Shown here piece after piece: positions 34,483 through 47,247 of a DNA stretch of 64,000 bases. Numbering within the stretch: position 1 is the first letter of the stretch; each line of letters begins with the position of its first letter. A program made the translations under genes and the position numbers. Origin of the DNA: Thamnidium elegans (lineage: Eukaryota; Mucoromycota; Mucoromycetes; Mucorales; Mucoraceae); assembly GCA_025201345.1 (NCBI GenBank), contig JAIXMG010000036.1, positions 248,001 through 312,000 of the forward strand. The letters are read 5' to 3'. Below the pieces are notes generated by a model. That model saw only the letters and a list, made by a program, of their open reading frames with translations. It did no database searches and had not been told where the DNA came from.

Positions 34483-34744
34483 TTTTTTGGCCCAATCATC
34501 TTGCCGAAAAAAACTTGATCTTCATCGTCGGTCCAATTTTTTTTTAAGCCTGGTGGTGTGTTAAAATAAAAGTACTAAAATCCGTATAACAAAATAAACC
34601 ATAAAGTTAATAAATAAAAGGGATCAAGGAAAGAATAACAGAGTTTAATACGGTCAAAAAAGAAAAAAAGAAAAAGAAGAGTATTATAAAATGTATTATG
34701 AAAAAAAAAAAGTCTAAATAATATTAAAAAAATGTGTATCTATT
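34483..34744. other. 3' flank of the karyopherin gene
   Basis: 262 bp of AT-rich sequence between the truncated transposase and the stop of the karyopherin gene. No gene seen. Confidence 0.4.
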
Positions 34745-37700
34745 TTACAAGAAGCGAGCCAAATCACTGCTAGAAATACCCAAAGCAGGAGATTGGGCAT
34801 TTAATGCGCGTAATAATTCGACAAGTTCAACACGAGTATCATCGTTCAGTTGGTCTTCATTAGATAAGACGTGATAAAAGACGGGAAGGAAGCTGGATAT
34901 TTGACTATGAATCTATAATAGAAATATATATGTACATAATTAGTCTTCTTTTCTAAATAAATAATAAATAAAAACACTTACAAAGGTATTGTTGGCACGG
35001 AAAAGCGAAAACAAACAGTTAAAGACAGGTTCGTTTTCTGCAAAATCGACCTTAAGAGGAAGTACACTTGCGAATACAGGTAAAACTTGATCAAGAGGTA
35101 CAGCATCAGGGCGAGCAATAATTAATCTAGCGACGGCACCAGTAGCATTATCGGTAATGTTGGGAACGGGTTGGTTTTGGAAAAGAGGATGTAACGCGGT
35201 CAAGATGATAGGGTATTGTGAGCTCAAGTCCATTTGAGAGTTACCAACAAGAATACCTAAAGCATAAGCAGCATTGCTACGAACAGAATGATCCTCATCG
35301 GCACAAGCCTTAATAAAGAGTTGAAGTAAACGCTCAGTATGGGGTGTGACAGCACTCTTGATACCAGTGATACATTCTCCGAGACAACCAATAGACATAG
35401 AACGTTCAGAAGCAGTCTTTGATTTCTTGTAGTATTTAGCAATCAAGGGCATAAAGACATCGAAATAAGAAGAATAAGATTCACCAACAGTTTCGCAAAT
35501 AGTAGCTACAAGATCTCCTGCAGCATTAATCAAAAGAGATTCTGATTCAGCTTCTTCTTCCTCATCTACAAAATCATCATCATCGTAACTTTGTTGACAG
35601 ATAGATCTCTTTTCAAAAATATCGAGAGCATTACGAGAAATTTCTTCAACATGATCAGCAATAATACTAGGACCCATCAACTTGAGAGATTGGATTAACT
35701 CTTGACAGATTTGAATAACAACCATTTTATCATCCTCATCCTTCCACATGGCTAAAACAGTAGGAATAATAATTGTGATCATATTTTGAACATTTTCATG
35801 AACAGCATAATTCAAAGGTAACCCAGACTTCCATTCATCAGATCCAGACATGAGATAAAAGGTCTTAAGGAAACTGAAAAGACTACCGACAACTGCTTTA
35901 CGGACACCATCAAAGAGATGGAAAGAAAGCTCAGTTAATTCTTGAACAGATTCTTCAACGTAAGGTAAGAAATGAGTTTGTGTGCTCTCAAAGATTTCTC
36001 CAAGTGCATCAGCTGCAAATTCTTTTTCGTCAGCAATAGCAGAGTTGAAATTAAATGCGCTTTCATCATCCTCATCTTCACCGTCACCTAAAGTAAGATC
36101 GATTTCACTTCCCAAGTTTGTTTCATCCTTCTCTTCTGCCTTACAGGAGGCAATAATAGGAGGCATAACTGTAGGAAGATAAGGAGCAAATTCTTCACCA
36201 AAGACACGAGCCATAATGGAGAAGAAAGCATAAGAACATTCGCGAAGACGAGGAGAATCCAAAGTAAGTTGTTCAATAGCAAGTGCCATTAAATCTTGTG
36301 TGAAAGGTCTGAATTTATCAGCACCAACAGCCTCAGCAATAGCACCAGCAGAATCGGTAGCTACACCACGAAGTAAAGCTTCGTCTGCACCTTCAGTTAA
36401 AGTCATTAAATGACGAATACGAGGCATAACACTGCTGAAGTAAGGTTCAAAACCTTCACCAGCAGCATGAGCGGCACTTCCAATAGCAGCCATTACAGTA
36501 GCTTTTGTCTCTGTTTGAGGAGCATTGTCCAAAAGGAACAAGAGCTTCTCCATTAACATGGGCAAATATTGAAGTACTTCATCACCTAAACTTTCTAAAA
36601 TAGCATCTAAAGCATTACAGGCGTGTTTAGTGACTTCGGGGTTAGTATCGTTCATCAAGTTGAAAACAAGAGGAAGTAAAACGGAATGACTTTCTGAAAT
36701 TTCAGCGGGCATTTCTTCAGCGAGACAACCAAGAGCCATACAAGCAGCACGACGAACAATAATCTCGGGATCTTGAAGACCAGAACAAACAAGAGGCAAA
36801 AGTTCGTTTAATTTAGGACTCATAAATTCAGCACAACCCTCAATAATAACAGCAAAAGACATCATGGCGGCCTTACGATAATTAGGGTCGGGGTTTTGCA
36901 TATATGCGACAACAATAGGCATAACAATAGGAAATACTTGTTGAGGAGGCATGTTGGTAGCGAGAGCATTTAAAACTTTGAAAGATAACTATAAAATAAT
37001 AAATTAGTTATAATGTTTAATATTCTATATATATATAAATATATATAAAATTACTTACGCGAGAAGGAGAGTCTTCATCAACATCTTCGGGATCTTCTTC
37101 CGATCCGATAGGCATTAAGCCCTCAACAATAAATCCGACCAACTTCAAACTTCTAATCTTATTTTGTTTACTACAGAAAATAAAAAAAAGTTAAATATAC
37201 GCGATTATTTTTGTTATAAACCATATATAATAACGTACTATACAGCAGCCCACATAAGGAAAGAAAGGGCCATAACACGAAGCGAATCATCTAATTCACG
37301 GTTGGAACCAATACTTAAAAAGAATCTGATTAAATCAACTAAATGATTGGATAAAAGAGGTGCATCCAACATCAATAAAGTATCAAACACTTCAAAAATC
37401 TCTCCAGCACTCTCTTCATCACCTTCCTTTAAACATTGTTCCAATACATTGACCATACCGGGAATCATCAATCTAAATGATTTCTATTTTTTTTTTAAAA
37501 AAAAAGGGATTTAGTACCCCAATCTTTTCTTTTTTCTTTCATAAATCTTCCAATTACTTACAATATTTTCTTTATCATCATTTTCAATGAATTCAGCTAA
37601 TTTACCCAAAGTTCTATATGTATATAAAGGTTGTCAGTACAGCGTACGCCAAGAAAAAAAAAGAAAGAAAGAAATATTTTACTTACAAGACAGTGGTTAC

Positions 37701-38448
37701 TCTAACACGCTTACTTTCGGGATCAACAATAGCCTTTGAAAAAAGATCATAAAGGGGAGCAGTATGATCCATAAAGAAATCTGCAATAACTTCAAATAGA
37801 GTATATAAACAATAGGTACCTACTTCACGATGAATGGCAGTTGCACTAGCACAAGCTCCATTTAAAAATCCTAGTAACTCGGGCCACTTATTTTCGGGAA
37901 CATCAATACGGGCGATAGAAGATATAACACGTGCGGTTGAATGACGAACGATTTCACTACAGAAAAAAAAATAAGGGCTTTTTGAGTATTTGTGTGTTAA
38001 ATAGTATTCAGTATGGATACTTTACTGTTGTTCGTTTAATGCAATTTGCAATAATTGTGCACGAATAGCAGCCTGAGCAGGCTCGGGGATCTCCTGCCAA
38101 CGCTTTGAAATACGTTTTCTTAACTCGACAGCGGCTAACTGACGAACGGGATGATGTGGAGAGCGATGAATGATCTCAACAAAGGCTGGAATACAATCAG
38201 GTGAAACATAGAATTGAGTATTTAAGGTAGAAGTAGCCTAAATAAAAAAATAAGTATACACTTCTTTTTTTTTTTTTTTTATATAGGTTACTTACTTGTC
38301 TAATAGTGTCAGAGTCTTGTGCTGTCGCAAGCTTAGTTAAAAGTTCTTCGAGACCTGCTACAAATTGCTATAGTTTATTATATCAGTAACCCTTTTTCTT
38401 TTTTCTTTCTTTTTAATTTAGTTTTAATGTTCACTCTATTACCTCCAT
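34745..38448 (-). CDS. KAP123: Karyopherin, Kap123/importin-4 type
   Basis: Nine exons: 38448..38443, 38367..38296, 38237..38026, 37956..37687, 37613..37562, 37483..37239, 37170..37059, 36988..34982 and 34912..34745; 1047 residues, all phases consistent. The first coding exon is only ATGGAG. The protein is a chain of HEAT repeats (for example DPEIIVRRAACMALGCLAEE and DEDHSVRSNAAYALGILVGN). It has the N-terminal importin-beta region (VRQLAAVELRKRISKRW) and an acidic loop (DGEDEDDE). Kap123 imports ribosomal proteins and histones through the nuclear pore. Length and the H-S-V-R-S-N-A-A-Y-A-x-G block fit importin-4/Kap123 better than Kap121. The donor 37238 GTACGT with acceptor 37171 restores WAAVYKQNKIRSLK; the nearer GTATAG is out of phase. 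Confidence 0.93.
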
Positions 38449-39916
38449 TTTAAAGAATTATACTGCAAAAAAAAAAAAGAGAATAAGAAAAAAGTATGAA
38501 CGAAAAAAAAAAAACTTTTTTTTTTGAATGAAAAAGTTAAAAAAGATTAGACTTCCGCCTTTTTTTTTCATTTTTGAACGACCATTTTAAACAGCCACTC
38601 AGTGTCCCCTAAAGACGCCCTTATTGGGTAACCTATTTCTTCTCGTTTGTTCGAAGATTTGTTACTGGCGCAAGCACTAGGAAAAAAAAAAAGAAGCTGT
38701 CCAAGTAATACTCATTAAAAAAAGAGAGAGTAGGATAAACCAATAAATTATAGAAGCGTATGATTGTAAACAATACTAACTTGACGTTATCCCGTCTTGT
38801 TAAAATATAATGAAAACAAAAAAATTAGAATTTCTATAAGTGTATAGGGAGTAGTTAACTCTCTATCATTTTAGTATGCTTAAAATATTGTTTTAATCAC
38901 AACTTGTTCAACTTGGTGTAAATAATATAACTCATCTGTTTTTTATTAGGCACAGTGATAATCTAATAGCAAGGCACACTATTGAGAATTGTGCTATAAG
39001 CTATAGGTTAACATTACGAAATATACAATAGAAGAGTGTGACAAAAAACCTAGTTTGGATTTGTTGATAAACCACATATTTCCACCTGAAACCAAAGAAC
39101 CCGATTTATTTATTTTTCATGCAAATTTCGAAAAAAAAACCCCCCCTTGCCTATTTGTTAAAAAGTATCAGAATAGGTCAAAATCTTGACAGGAATAAGT
39201 AAGATGGGGGACTTAAGTATGGAATTATTGACCTTTTTATTTTCTTTTTTCAAAATAGCAGTGTCTTATTTTATTCGGGAATGCTATTAAGATAGCTCTT
39301 TTTATTGTGATACTTTAAGTAGTATAATAGTAGATAAGATCAAAACTACAGTCAAGGCACATGTATATTTTATAAGAAAGATTACTCAGCTTTATTTAAG
39401 GTTCTCTGAACAATTACATTTACAAGGCATTACAACTAGTAATAGACATTATTAAATTTGTATTCTTTACACCTGTGAATACAATTTCGCATCTAATTAT
39501 GATTTAGTCGATTTTGATAGTGGTTCCGAACAACCCGGCCTTATATCCTTGACGATTTATCTTCCCGGATTAAATGGTTTAGTACTTCAACTATAGTTCA
39601 TATATCTGGCTTGAGATACTTCATATAAGATAACTATTGTTTGAAACTTGAAATAAAAAGATGTAAAAAATTACAACATTTTTATCCTCTCCCTTAATGT
39701 TTTATTTTTGATAAAATATATATATATATAAGCTATAAACTAGATTGTGAAATCCAGTATAAAAAGTTTGAAAGAGATTTTAATTCGGCCTTTTTATTTT
39801 ATACTTGGATAAAATAGGTCAGGTATAAAATATACTTGTATACTTATATTTAAGGAATCAAGAATTGGTGTTCTATTAACAGTGCGTTTTGCAATAATTG
39901 TTCCAAATATGTATTT
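38449..39916. other. Intergenic region, no gene seen
   Basis: 1.47 kb, AT-rich, between the karyopherin start and the PAS kinase stop, both on the minus strand. It includes the karyopherin promoter and (TA)n near 39717-39730. No conserved frame was found in either strand. Confidence 0.4.
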
Positions 39917-42900
39917 TTATACTTTTGTTACATTAGTTTTGAGTGAGTGGAACCAAGGATGCTCCAATACTTGGTCAATAGTTATTCTTTTTTTTATATC
40001 TCGCTCAAGCATTTTCTTTATAAGATCAAGTGAACCTATATAAAAAAAAATTGAGTAACCTTAAAAAAAAAAAAGCTAACTTTTTTTTTTCTAACCTTCC
40101 GATACTATATAAGGGACTCTTAATTCTCTTTCCATAATTTCATCAAAGTTATAAAATGGGTTTTCACGATAGATTAACGTAAATAGTAAAACTCCACTTG
40201 CCCAAATATCCTGTGGTGGCCCATCGTAAGGCTTTCCTTTTAAAACTTCTGGAGCGCAGTATTCTAATGTTCCTGTAAATGTATCAAATTTTCTATCCTT
40301 TTTATAATATGTTGCACACCCAAAATCAATTAAATGAATATCGCCTTCATGATCAAGAATAATATTCTCGTCCTTGATATCTCTATGTACGATCCTATGC
40401 TGATGGAGATGCTTGACTGCACAAGCTACTTGATAAAATATTTTTTGTATCTCGCTTTCGGGCATATTCTTATTGATTTCGATATAGTCAAACAGATCCA
40501 TACCATCGCCCAAAAGTTCCATTACAACGAAATAATAGTCTTCATCTTCTAAGCTAGTAACTATTATAAAAGGGTTAATAATAATAATAATAAGGGGGTG
40601 ATAAATATGCCATGCTATATTACCTAGTCTACAGCAGTTGGGGTGTGGATACTTTTTAAGCGTTCTAAGAATATGTATTTCCATTGGAATTGACCCTAAT
40701 TGGCGATCTCGAATCCAGGAATCTACAATTATTTTAGATTTAATGACATATTTAATCACCAGTTTTTTCTATTCAGGAAATACGAGTCAGTCTCCTTTTT
40801 TTTTTATATATTATGGCGGTATTTTGTATTACCTGAGATGGATCATCACTTCTGTACGCCAGTTTTGCCATACCATAAGTACCCTGACCCAAAACATCTA
40901 GTATGACATAGTCATCCAGTGGGTGTTTTTTCGTTTCGATTGCATCTGCTGGTGGACTTGGAAGTAAGTTGCTATTATACGATACGGTCTTGATTTCCTT
41001 GATACGATTTGTACTACTACGGTTATTTTCTGCATTAGGAAACAATCTTCGACGTTCGTCTACAGCACCAAAAGAACTAATACGAGATAACTTTGTAGCT
41101 GATTTAGAAAGACATTTATTATTTTTTTCCAAAGCAAGATCTTCATCCTTGGTATTTCTTTCAGTAAGAGGAGAAACCAATAGTTCTTGATCATTATTAT
41201 CGGATATAATTTTTGCAATTCGAAGCTTTGTCATTTTTTTCTCTTCTGTTAGTGATTTCTTGGGTTTACAAGTTAAAGATTTTGTGGCTATTCTTTTTTG
41301 ATATTTTGATACAGCATCAATACGATCGTACGAAATCCAAACATCAACTAAATCCTTTTCGATTAATTTTAATTGAAGCTCAACCTCGAACTGACTTCCA
41401 TCTCTATGTAAAGCATATATAGCTGATTCCTCGCCAACTCCAAACCTCTCTTCTAAAACCTTTATACATGTTTGATTATAGGCAACAGGTGATTTATTGG
41501 ATAATTTACTTTTTGACATTAGACCGTTCAAGATGGATGGTAAATGAGGTATAAGATCTTTGTACCCCATTTTTTTCTCTTCCACAATAGTGCTTACAGA
41601 ATAGCCGAATAAATACTTTGCTGGTACAGCGTTCAAACTTTTGACAATACCTTCTTTTCGATTGACAGTCATTAGGCCAGTAATGGTTGGAAGTGAAGTT
41701 ATTTTAACTACGAAACTTGATAAATCATCATCGCCAATAGCAACATGTCTACTTAGATTTAAAATAACAGGAAAGTAGATCCCTTGACTAGATTGACTAC
41801 CAAAAAATTTAAGTCGATCAATCTTTTCTAAATTATTATCCCTATTTTCTTTTGAAAGTGCAGGAACCAAACAATTGACGGGTTTACCAATTATATCTTT
41901 TTCTTGGTACCCGTATATTTCAATCATGGTACCTAAAACTCTACGAATAATGCACTTATTATTTGTTAATGAGCTTTATTTTATTTTATTTATGTATATA
42001 TGATGTAATACCTCTGAATCGACATAAACTGATAATGATGTATCATAAATTTCTTCAAATATCCAAATATAAATATGTTTACTATGATCAGCCTTTTTTT
42101 CTTTCAACCATAGTGAAGCAATAGATTTTGTTCCATTCAATTTTTTAATGGGTATCTTTTTAAAAAAAAATATGAAATAATAATTAAAATTTCCCGATTG
42201 TAACAATAGAAATATATACTTACAATTGTTCCGCATACAAGAACTGGACCTTTATCGGATTGTTCTTCTTGGTTGGATCTATTTCTTCTACGATTAAGAA
42301 TACTTGTAATCTGTTTTCGAAATGGATCTTCCACTAGTGAAGTTAAAATAGATTTACCAATAAATGATTTATTGATACCGAAGCAAAGCGAGGCAATATC
42401 ATTAAATAATAATATAACACCTTCACCATTTGTAGTTATGACAGCTTGGTTTTGTGGTAGAAATCTTGTTGGTGCATGTAATGCTCGGTTGTATTGTGCT
42501 GCATAAGCTGCTCTTTTACAATTATAATCTGATTCATGAATAGGTGGCAGTAACAAATTATTATTTTTTTGAGCTGTACTACTTTCAGAAGAAGTAACCA
42601 TAATCAATTCTTCTGGTACAGATGCGTTATCTATACTTCCTCTAGGTGTATTTTGAGCGCTCCAACTTGATCTCCAATCACTAAAGCTGTCCTTTTGCTC
42701 TATATTTGGTTGTGATAAACGGCGATTGTTACCTTGGTGATCATTTGATTTCCATTTCATCTTTCTTATAAAATCTATTCCACGAATAACTACGCTACTC
42801 TTATTTCGGCGTGAAAACTTGTGACCTCTTCTAGGTACTGCCGATGAAGATGTAAAGTTATTAGTGTCTGTAGAATAGCGGGACGTTATAGTATCCTCAC

Positions 42901-43206
42901 AATCGTGACTAAAGTCAATAGGTTCTATATTTTCATCACTAACTTTATCTACTATTTGACCGTCATTATATCTAATATTTTCGGTGTATTTATTAGTAGA
43001 TGGGTTTCTTGGCTATTGTTATTATTATTGTTATATTTACTTGTTTCTTTTAATCGATATCGTATTGTCTTTGCATACTTCTTTAGAAAATTCGTCGTCT
43101 AGATATTTAAAAAAAAAAGTGATAAAATGAATTAAGTTAACTTTCCGCTATTATGCAATGAGGCTAAAGTATTTATACCGCTTCTTCTTGAATGCACTGA
43201 ACTCAT
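39917..43206 (-). CDS. PSK1: PAS kinase (PASK/Psk1-Psk2 type)
   Basis: Eight exons: 43206..43179, 43098..43041, 42938..42224, 42155..42012, 41932..40833, 40768..40624, 40560..40096 and 40035..39917; about 925 residues. The N-terminal half has PAS-like segments (AVITTNGEGVILLFNDIAS, then YVDSE...TMIEIYGYQEKDIIGKPVN). The C-terminal kinase domain has the GQGTYGMAKLAY loop, LVIKYVIK lysine, HRDIKDENIIL, DFGCATYY, GTLEYCAPEVL and ASGVLLFTLIYRENPF. PAS kinases sense nutrients and regulate sugar partitioning and translation in yeast. One problem: between exon 4 (ends GAG at 42012) and exon 5 (AG|GTACCATG at 41932) the canonical join is one base short of the frame needed for DSE-GTMIEIYGY. A frameshift, sequence error or non-canonical site must be assumed. 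All other joins are in phase. Confidence 0.85.
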
Positions 43207-43277
43207 CAGTTTATAATAAGAGAAATATTAAACGAAGTTTTATAAAGGATAAAAGTAAAATATTTATAATTTTATGG

Positions 43278-43309
<32 letters not shown>

Positions 43310-43380
43310 GGAAAAAGAAAAAAAAAAATATTAAGGGAAAATGATAATGTACGTTGTTTTTGTTTGTATTTCCATTCACA

Positions 43381-43411
<31 letters not shown>

Positions 43412-43729
43412 CACACACACAAACAGTCACTCTATTTTTCAATGCAATGGTCTCCTCCTTTTTCTAGTAAAGCATACTGTATATGCAACTAGTTTGAATA
43501 AATATCATTAAGGGAAGTAATTTATAATTTAAAAATGTATTTTATTATATAAAAAAGTAAATTGGGAAAAGGATTATATATAGAAGATAAAGTGTATGGA
43601 TAAAAAATATATTTACAATAGCAGTAACATATTCCATTGTGAATAATATATTAGAAATAATATGTAATTGAAGTGGGGGGTTACATCACAATGGTTCAAG
43701 TTACGAGTTGAGGGTTATGATTTTTTTTC
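43207..43729. other. Intergenic region with simple repeats
   Basis: 523 bp between the PAS kinase start and the stop of the small protein gene. It holds an A23 run near 43278-43300 and a (CA)n tract at 43376-43422. No gene seen. Confidence 0.45.
43376..43422. repeat. (CA)n microsatellite
   Basis: About 47 bp of CACACA with two interruptions (ACATACAC and ACCACAC), in a gene-free interval. Confidence 0.85.
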
Positions 43730-43936
43730 TTAAACCCTCGCTCTTCTACCTCTACGACGTCCTCCACCTTTACCGCAAGATAAGCATCTACCGATAGAAT
43801 TGAAAATACCAGTAATACAACGAGTGATGGCCGAAATAATTGATTGGAAGAAGCCAGCGATACCAGAAATAAGTCCAGAGAATAATGAAGCGATTGAGGA
43901 AACTATACCACTTAAGCAAGAACAGATGGATCCCAT
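43730..43936 (-). CDS. Small Cys/Ile-rich protein with N-myristoylation signal
   Basis: Single exon, 68 residues. It begins MGSICSCLSG, which fits N-myristoylation (Gly2) followed by two cysteines suited to palmitoylation. A 45-residue stretch of short I/S/G-rich amphipathic repeats follows (SLFSGLISGIAGFFQSIISA, ITRCITGIFNSIGRC), then a CxxC-like SCGKGGG and a basic tail GRRRGRRARV. Two ends suited to membrane contact, lipid at one and arginines at the other, suggest a peripheral membrane protein (inference). I recall similar small hypothetical proteins from Mucorales but cannot name a function. It stands alone with its own flanks of more than 300 bp. Confidence 0.7.
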   Translation of the reverse strand: MGSICSCLSGIVSSIASLFSGLISGIAGFFQSIISAITRCITGIFNSIGRCLSCGKGGGRRRGRRARV

Positions 43937-44279
43937 ATTTGATTGATTTGTTTTTAATAAGTTATTGTTGTTAATAATAATAAAAAAAAACTTGAATCGA
44001 ACAACTTGCCCCCCTTTTTATATAGAAATTGTAAAGATTGTATAAGATCACCATGACGTATGGTTCATGTCAAAAAAAGGAAATTTCTATGACGATCGTA
44101 GATTAAACATCATTGGAGATTTTAAGCGCTAAAATAAGTCTAAATGACATCGATTTAGTATCTTATTGGATCTGATTCATAATTCATGACGATCCACTTC
44201 AATGTATATAGAAAAAAAGAACAATGCAGAAAATGTAAATAATGCTTTATTTCTAATAGGTTGTACAAAAATGACATGA
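43937..44279. other. Promoter of the small myristoylation-type protein
   Basis: 343 bp upstream of the small protein and downstream of the SUV3 stop. It contains TTTTTATATAGAAATTG (read on +) near 44016 and CACCATGACGTATGG near 44050. No gene seen. Confidence 0.35.
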
Positions 44280-46940
44280 TTATCGCTTCATAGTAGTAGC
44301 AGTGTTCTTTGGTCCTGCCTTTTTCTTGGGCTTTTTATTTGAGTTTCCTCCTCGTTTCTTTTCAAAAGAAGATTGCTTTAATACATCGTCAATCATGACC
44401 TCACAACGAGTTTTAGTTTCTACTGCATGGTCTTGTGTTGATGTAAATGTATCCGGGTATCGAAGACTATTATTTAAATGTGAGTATATACTATACATAC
44501 AATTCCTTTTCTTTTTCATTTACCTTAACCACATATAAAGCATTAAGTTCTTATGGCTATTCTCTAACCCAGCTAATCCTTCAGGTGTAGTAGGTGTAAC
44601 ATTTGGAAGTTGAATGACATCATCTAAGGTGCAGGTTTCACTATTGCTAAACTTTTTAGCTAAAAGTTCAATCACTTCCATAGACTTGTCATTTCTCGTG
44701 CTTACAGGGGCAGTAACAAATTGATAAAGATCACGTAAAGGCAAGTTTATGTTTTCAAGTCTTTCTGCAATAGCCTAATAAAAATAAAGTTAATTTGAGC
44801 TTTAAAAAAATAAGGATTTTCAGTTACCTTTTGATCTCTATAGTTACATAAAAAGTAATCTCCGTTTAAGGAAGCCATATCCTCAAATTTTTGCTATATA
44901 AATAGTTAGTCTCCATTTATGATTGCATCACAAGCTTATTTTTTTTACCAATAGTCCAGAAAACTTTTCACCAGGCATTTGTAAGGCAAAGAGTTCTAAA
45001 ATATCGACAGTAGGCTGCAATCCAGCCATCTAAAAGAGAAAATTTTAATATTTCTATTCTGTAACACAAAATTAATATATACTTTACCTCAAGTGGAATA
45101 ATAGGTGCACGTACGCATTCCTTAACGTAATTAAGATCATTTGGCTTCAGTCTAAAATAGATGTAGTGAGTACAAGCAATTACGCTTTATATATAAAAAG
45201 AGATTAAATTTCATATTTACGTAGTTACTTCTCCTTCGCTATAGGCTGTTCCAAATCGACCTGCACGTCCAGCAATCTGTTTTAATTGAGGAATACTAAC
45301 ATAACTAAACTTCTTGCCATTGAATTTTTCTACAGTAGTAAATACGATACGTTTGATGTTTCTACATTATTGATCCTTTTTTAGTAAATTTGATTTCTTT
45401 TCAGTTTAGCTTAAAAAAAAAAACTTACAAATTCAATCCCATACCAACAGCATCAGATGCTACTAATACGTCAAATCCACTTTCTGGATCGTTAAAAGCC
45501 TTTGCTTGAAGAGCTCTAGTCTCTAATATATTTTTAGAAAAAAAAAATGAGTTTTTTTTTTTTTTTTTTTAGCCCGTATATAATTTATATAGAATTGTAC
45601 CTGGGGGAAGACCACCATAAGCAACTGCGCATCGAAGACCAGTTAAGGCTTCAATCTTTTTCTTGAGAGCAAAGATATCATTACGAGAAAAAGCAACGAC
45701 ACAGTCACCCTTTCTAATCTTACTTAAATCATTAAGTAAAGATTTTTCAGTGACTTCAAAAGGAGTTAAACGAGTATATTCATTGACAATCACTTCTTCA
45801 TCCAATGTTTCACAAATCTTTTTTACCAAAGGGACAGCAGAAGCTTCACCGCAAAGATGAATTTCCTTAGCTTTTAAACCTAACAAAGCTTGTGTCCATG
45901 CCCATCCTCTATCTGGATCACCGATCAATTGAATCTCATCAATAACTGCTACATCCAGTGTTTTTCCTAATGATGCCATCTCTACCGTTGAACTTGTCAA
46001 TGGTGCAAAGGGTGCAACCTCTCTTCTCTCTTCACCTGTCAAAAGATTACAAGCAATTCCCTTTTCATTCATCTTGTCGTAAATTTCATGTGCCAATAAA
46101 CGTAAAGGTCCACAATAAATACCGGATTCAGCTGTCTCTAAACGCTGTAATGCTCTATATGTTTTCCCACTATTTGTTGGTCCTACATGAAGAATAATTT
46201 TTCTACTTTTTATCAATACAAAATCCCTTTTTTTTTTTAAAAAAAAACCCCCTTATATCGTACCTTCTCATTTGTCTAGCATCAGGAAACCATTCACTGG
46301 GGAAACGAAGATCACTAATCTTTCTTAATGAATTAAACCTTTCTAATGATTCTTCTGGCAAAAATGGTTCAGCATAATTATAAAATGCGGATAATAAAGC
46401 TTTATCAATGCATTCTATATTGACATGATTAGTATTATATAAGCAAAAAAAAAAAAAAAATCCTTTTTTTTTCTTACCTATTCCTTCATCATCATTATAT
46501 ATCGCTAATAATTCACTGGCTGAAATGCGAGGAATAGTTCCAGCCAAAGCTTCTTTGACAAAATTATCTGAAATTTCAGAGAACAATTTTCCTCGAATAC
46601 CTAAACCAGCAGATTTTCTACGAACAGAAGGGTTTTGTCCAAACTTTTGAAGTTTTGCTTTCAAGTCTATTTTTTTTTAATAAGCAACTTATTTCTTTCT
46701 TTCGTTTTTTTTTTCTTTCTTACTTTTATCCATCCATTTAAGATCTTTTGGAACTGTTCCTCGGAGAAGATCGAATAAAGGTTCTGCAAACGATTTGTTT
46801 TTGGGGTTGGTAGGCTTGGTTGTTGGAGCCCGAGACTGGCGTAAACAAATGGCATTTTGATGGAACGATCTAGTAATGGGTGTATAGTGAGATCGGATAA
46901 TATGCAAGGCAGTTTGCCTTAAAGGTAAGATCCTCAACAT
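44280..46940 (-). CDS. SUV3: SUV3-type mitochondrial ATP-dependent RNA helicase
   Basis: Eleven exons: 46940..46724, 46666..46478, 46414..46264, 46205..45601, 45522..45429, 45361..45221, 45151..45088, 45029..44949, 44893..44828, 44774..44524 and 44466..44280; 681 residues, all phases consistent. It has a basic mitochondrial presequence ([19 protein letters not shown]). Helicase motifs are [16 protein letters not shown], Ia [54 protein letters not shown] and [12 protein letters not shown]. The C-terminal SUV3 domain ([16 protein letters not shown]) is followed by a lysine-rich tail. With a 3'-5' exonuclease, Suv3 forms the mitochondrial RNA degradosome. The introns are all short, several next to T runs. 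Clear orthologue. Confidence 0.95.
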
Positions 46941-47247
46941 GATGCTCGTTTGATAAGGTCGAATATACGTAGGTCCCCTGAATCATTTACTTTCAATCCG
47001 TCTCAATAACTAGTCACTTGTGACTAGAAAAAAGAAAAAAAAAGATGACCATTTAGAAAAAGAGAACATTTATATCGGCGACAATGTTAAAAGAAACCGT
47101 TAACGGAACCACGTTAAAAGTAAACTAATTGATTAATAGTTAATGTATGCGATAAAATAAAGGCAAGTTTTGTTTATATGATACAATAGAAGAATGATTT
47201 TTATTTTTTAAATTATTACAATATATGCAAAAGGATAATATACAAAA
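46941..47247. other. Promoter of SUV3
   Basis: 307 bp between the Sec7 gene stop and the SUV3 start, both on the minus strand. It contains CTAGTCACTTGTGACTAG, a perfect 18-bp palindrome near 47009-47026, about 70-85 bp upstream of the SUV3 ATG. Confidence 0.5.
47009..47026. promoter_or_regulatory. Palindrome upstream of SUV3
   Basis: CTAGTCACTTGTGACTAG reads almost identically on both strands (CTAGTCAC-AA/TT-GTGACTAG). A dimeric transcription factor site is one explanation; chance is another. Confidence 0.35.
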
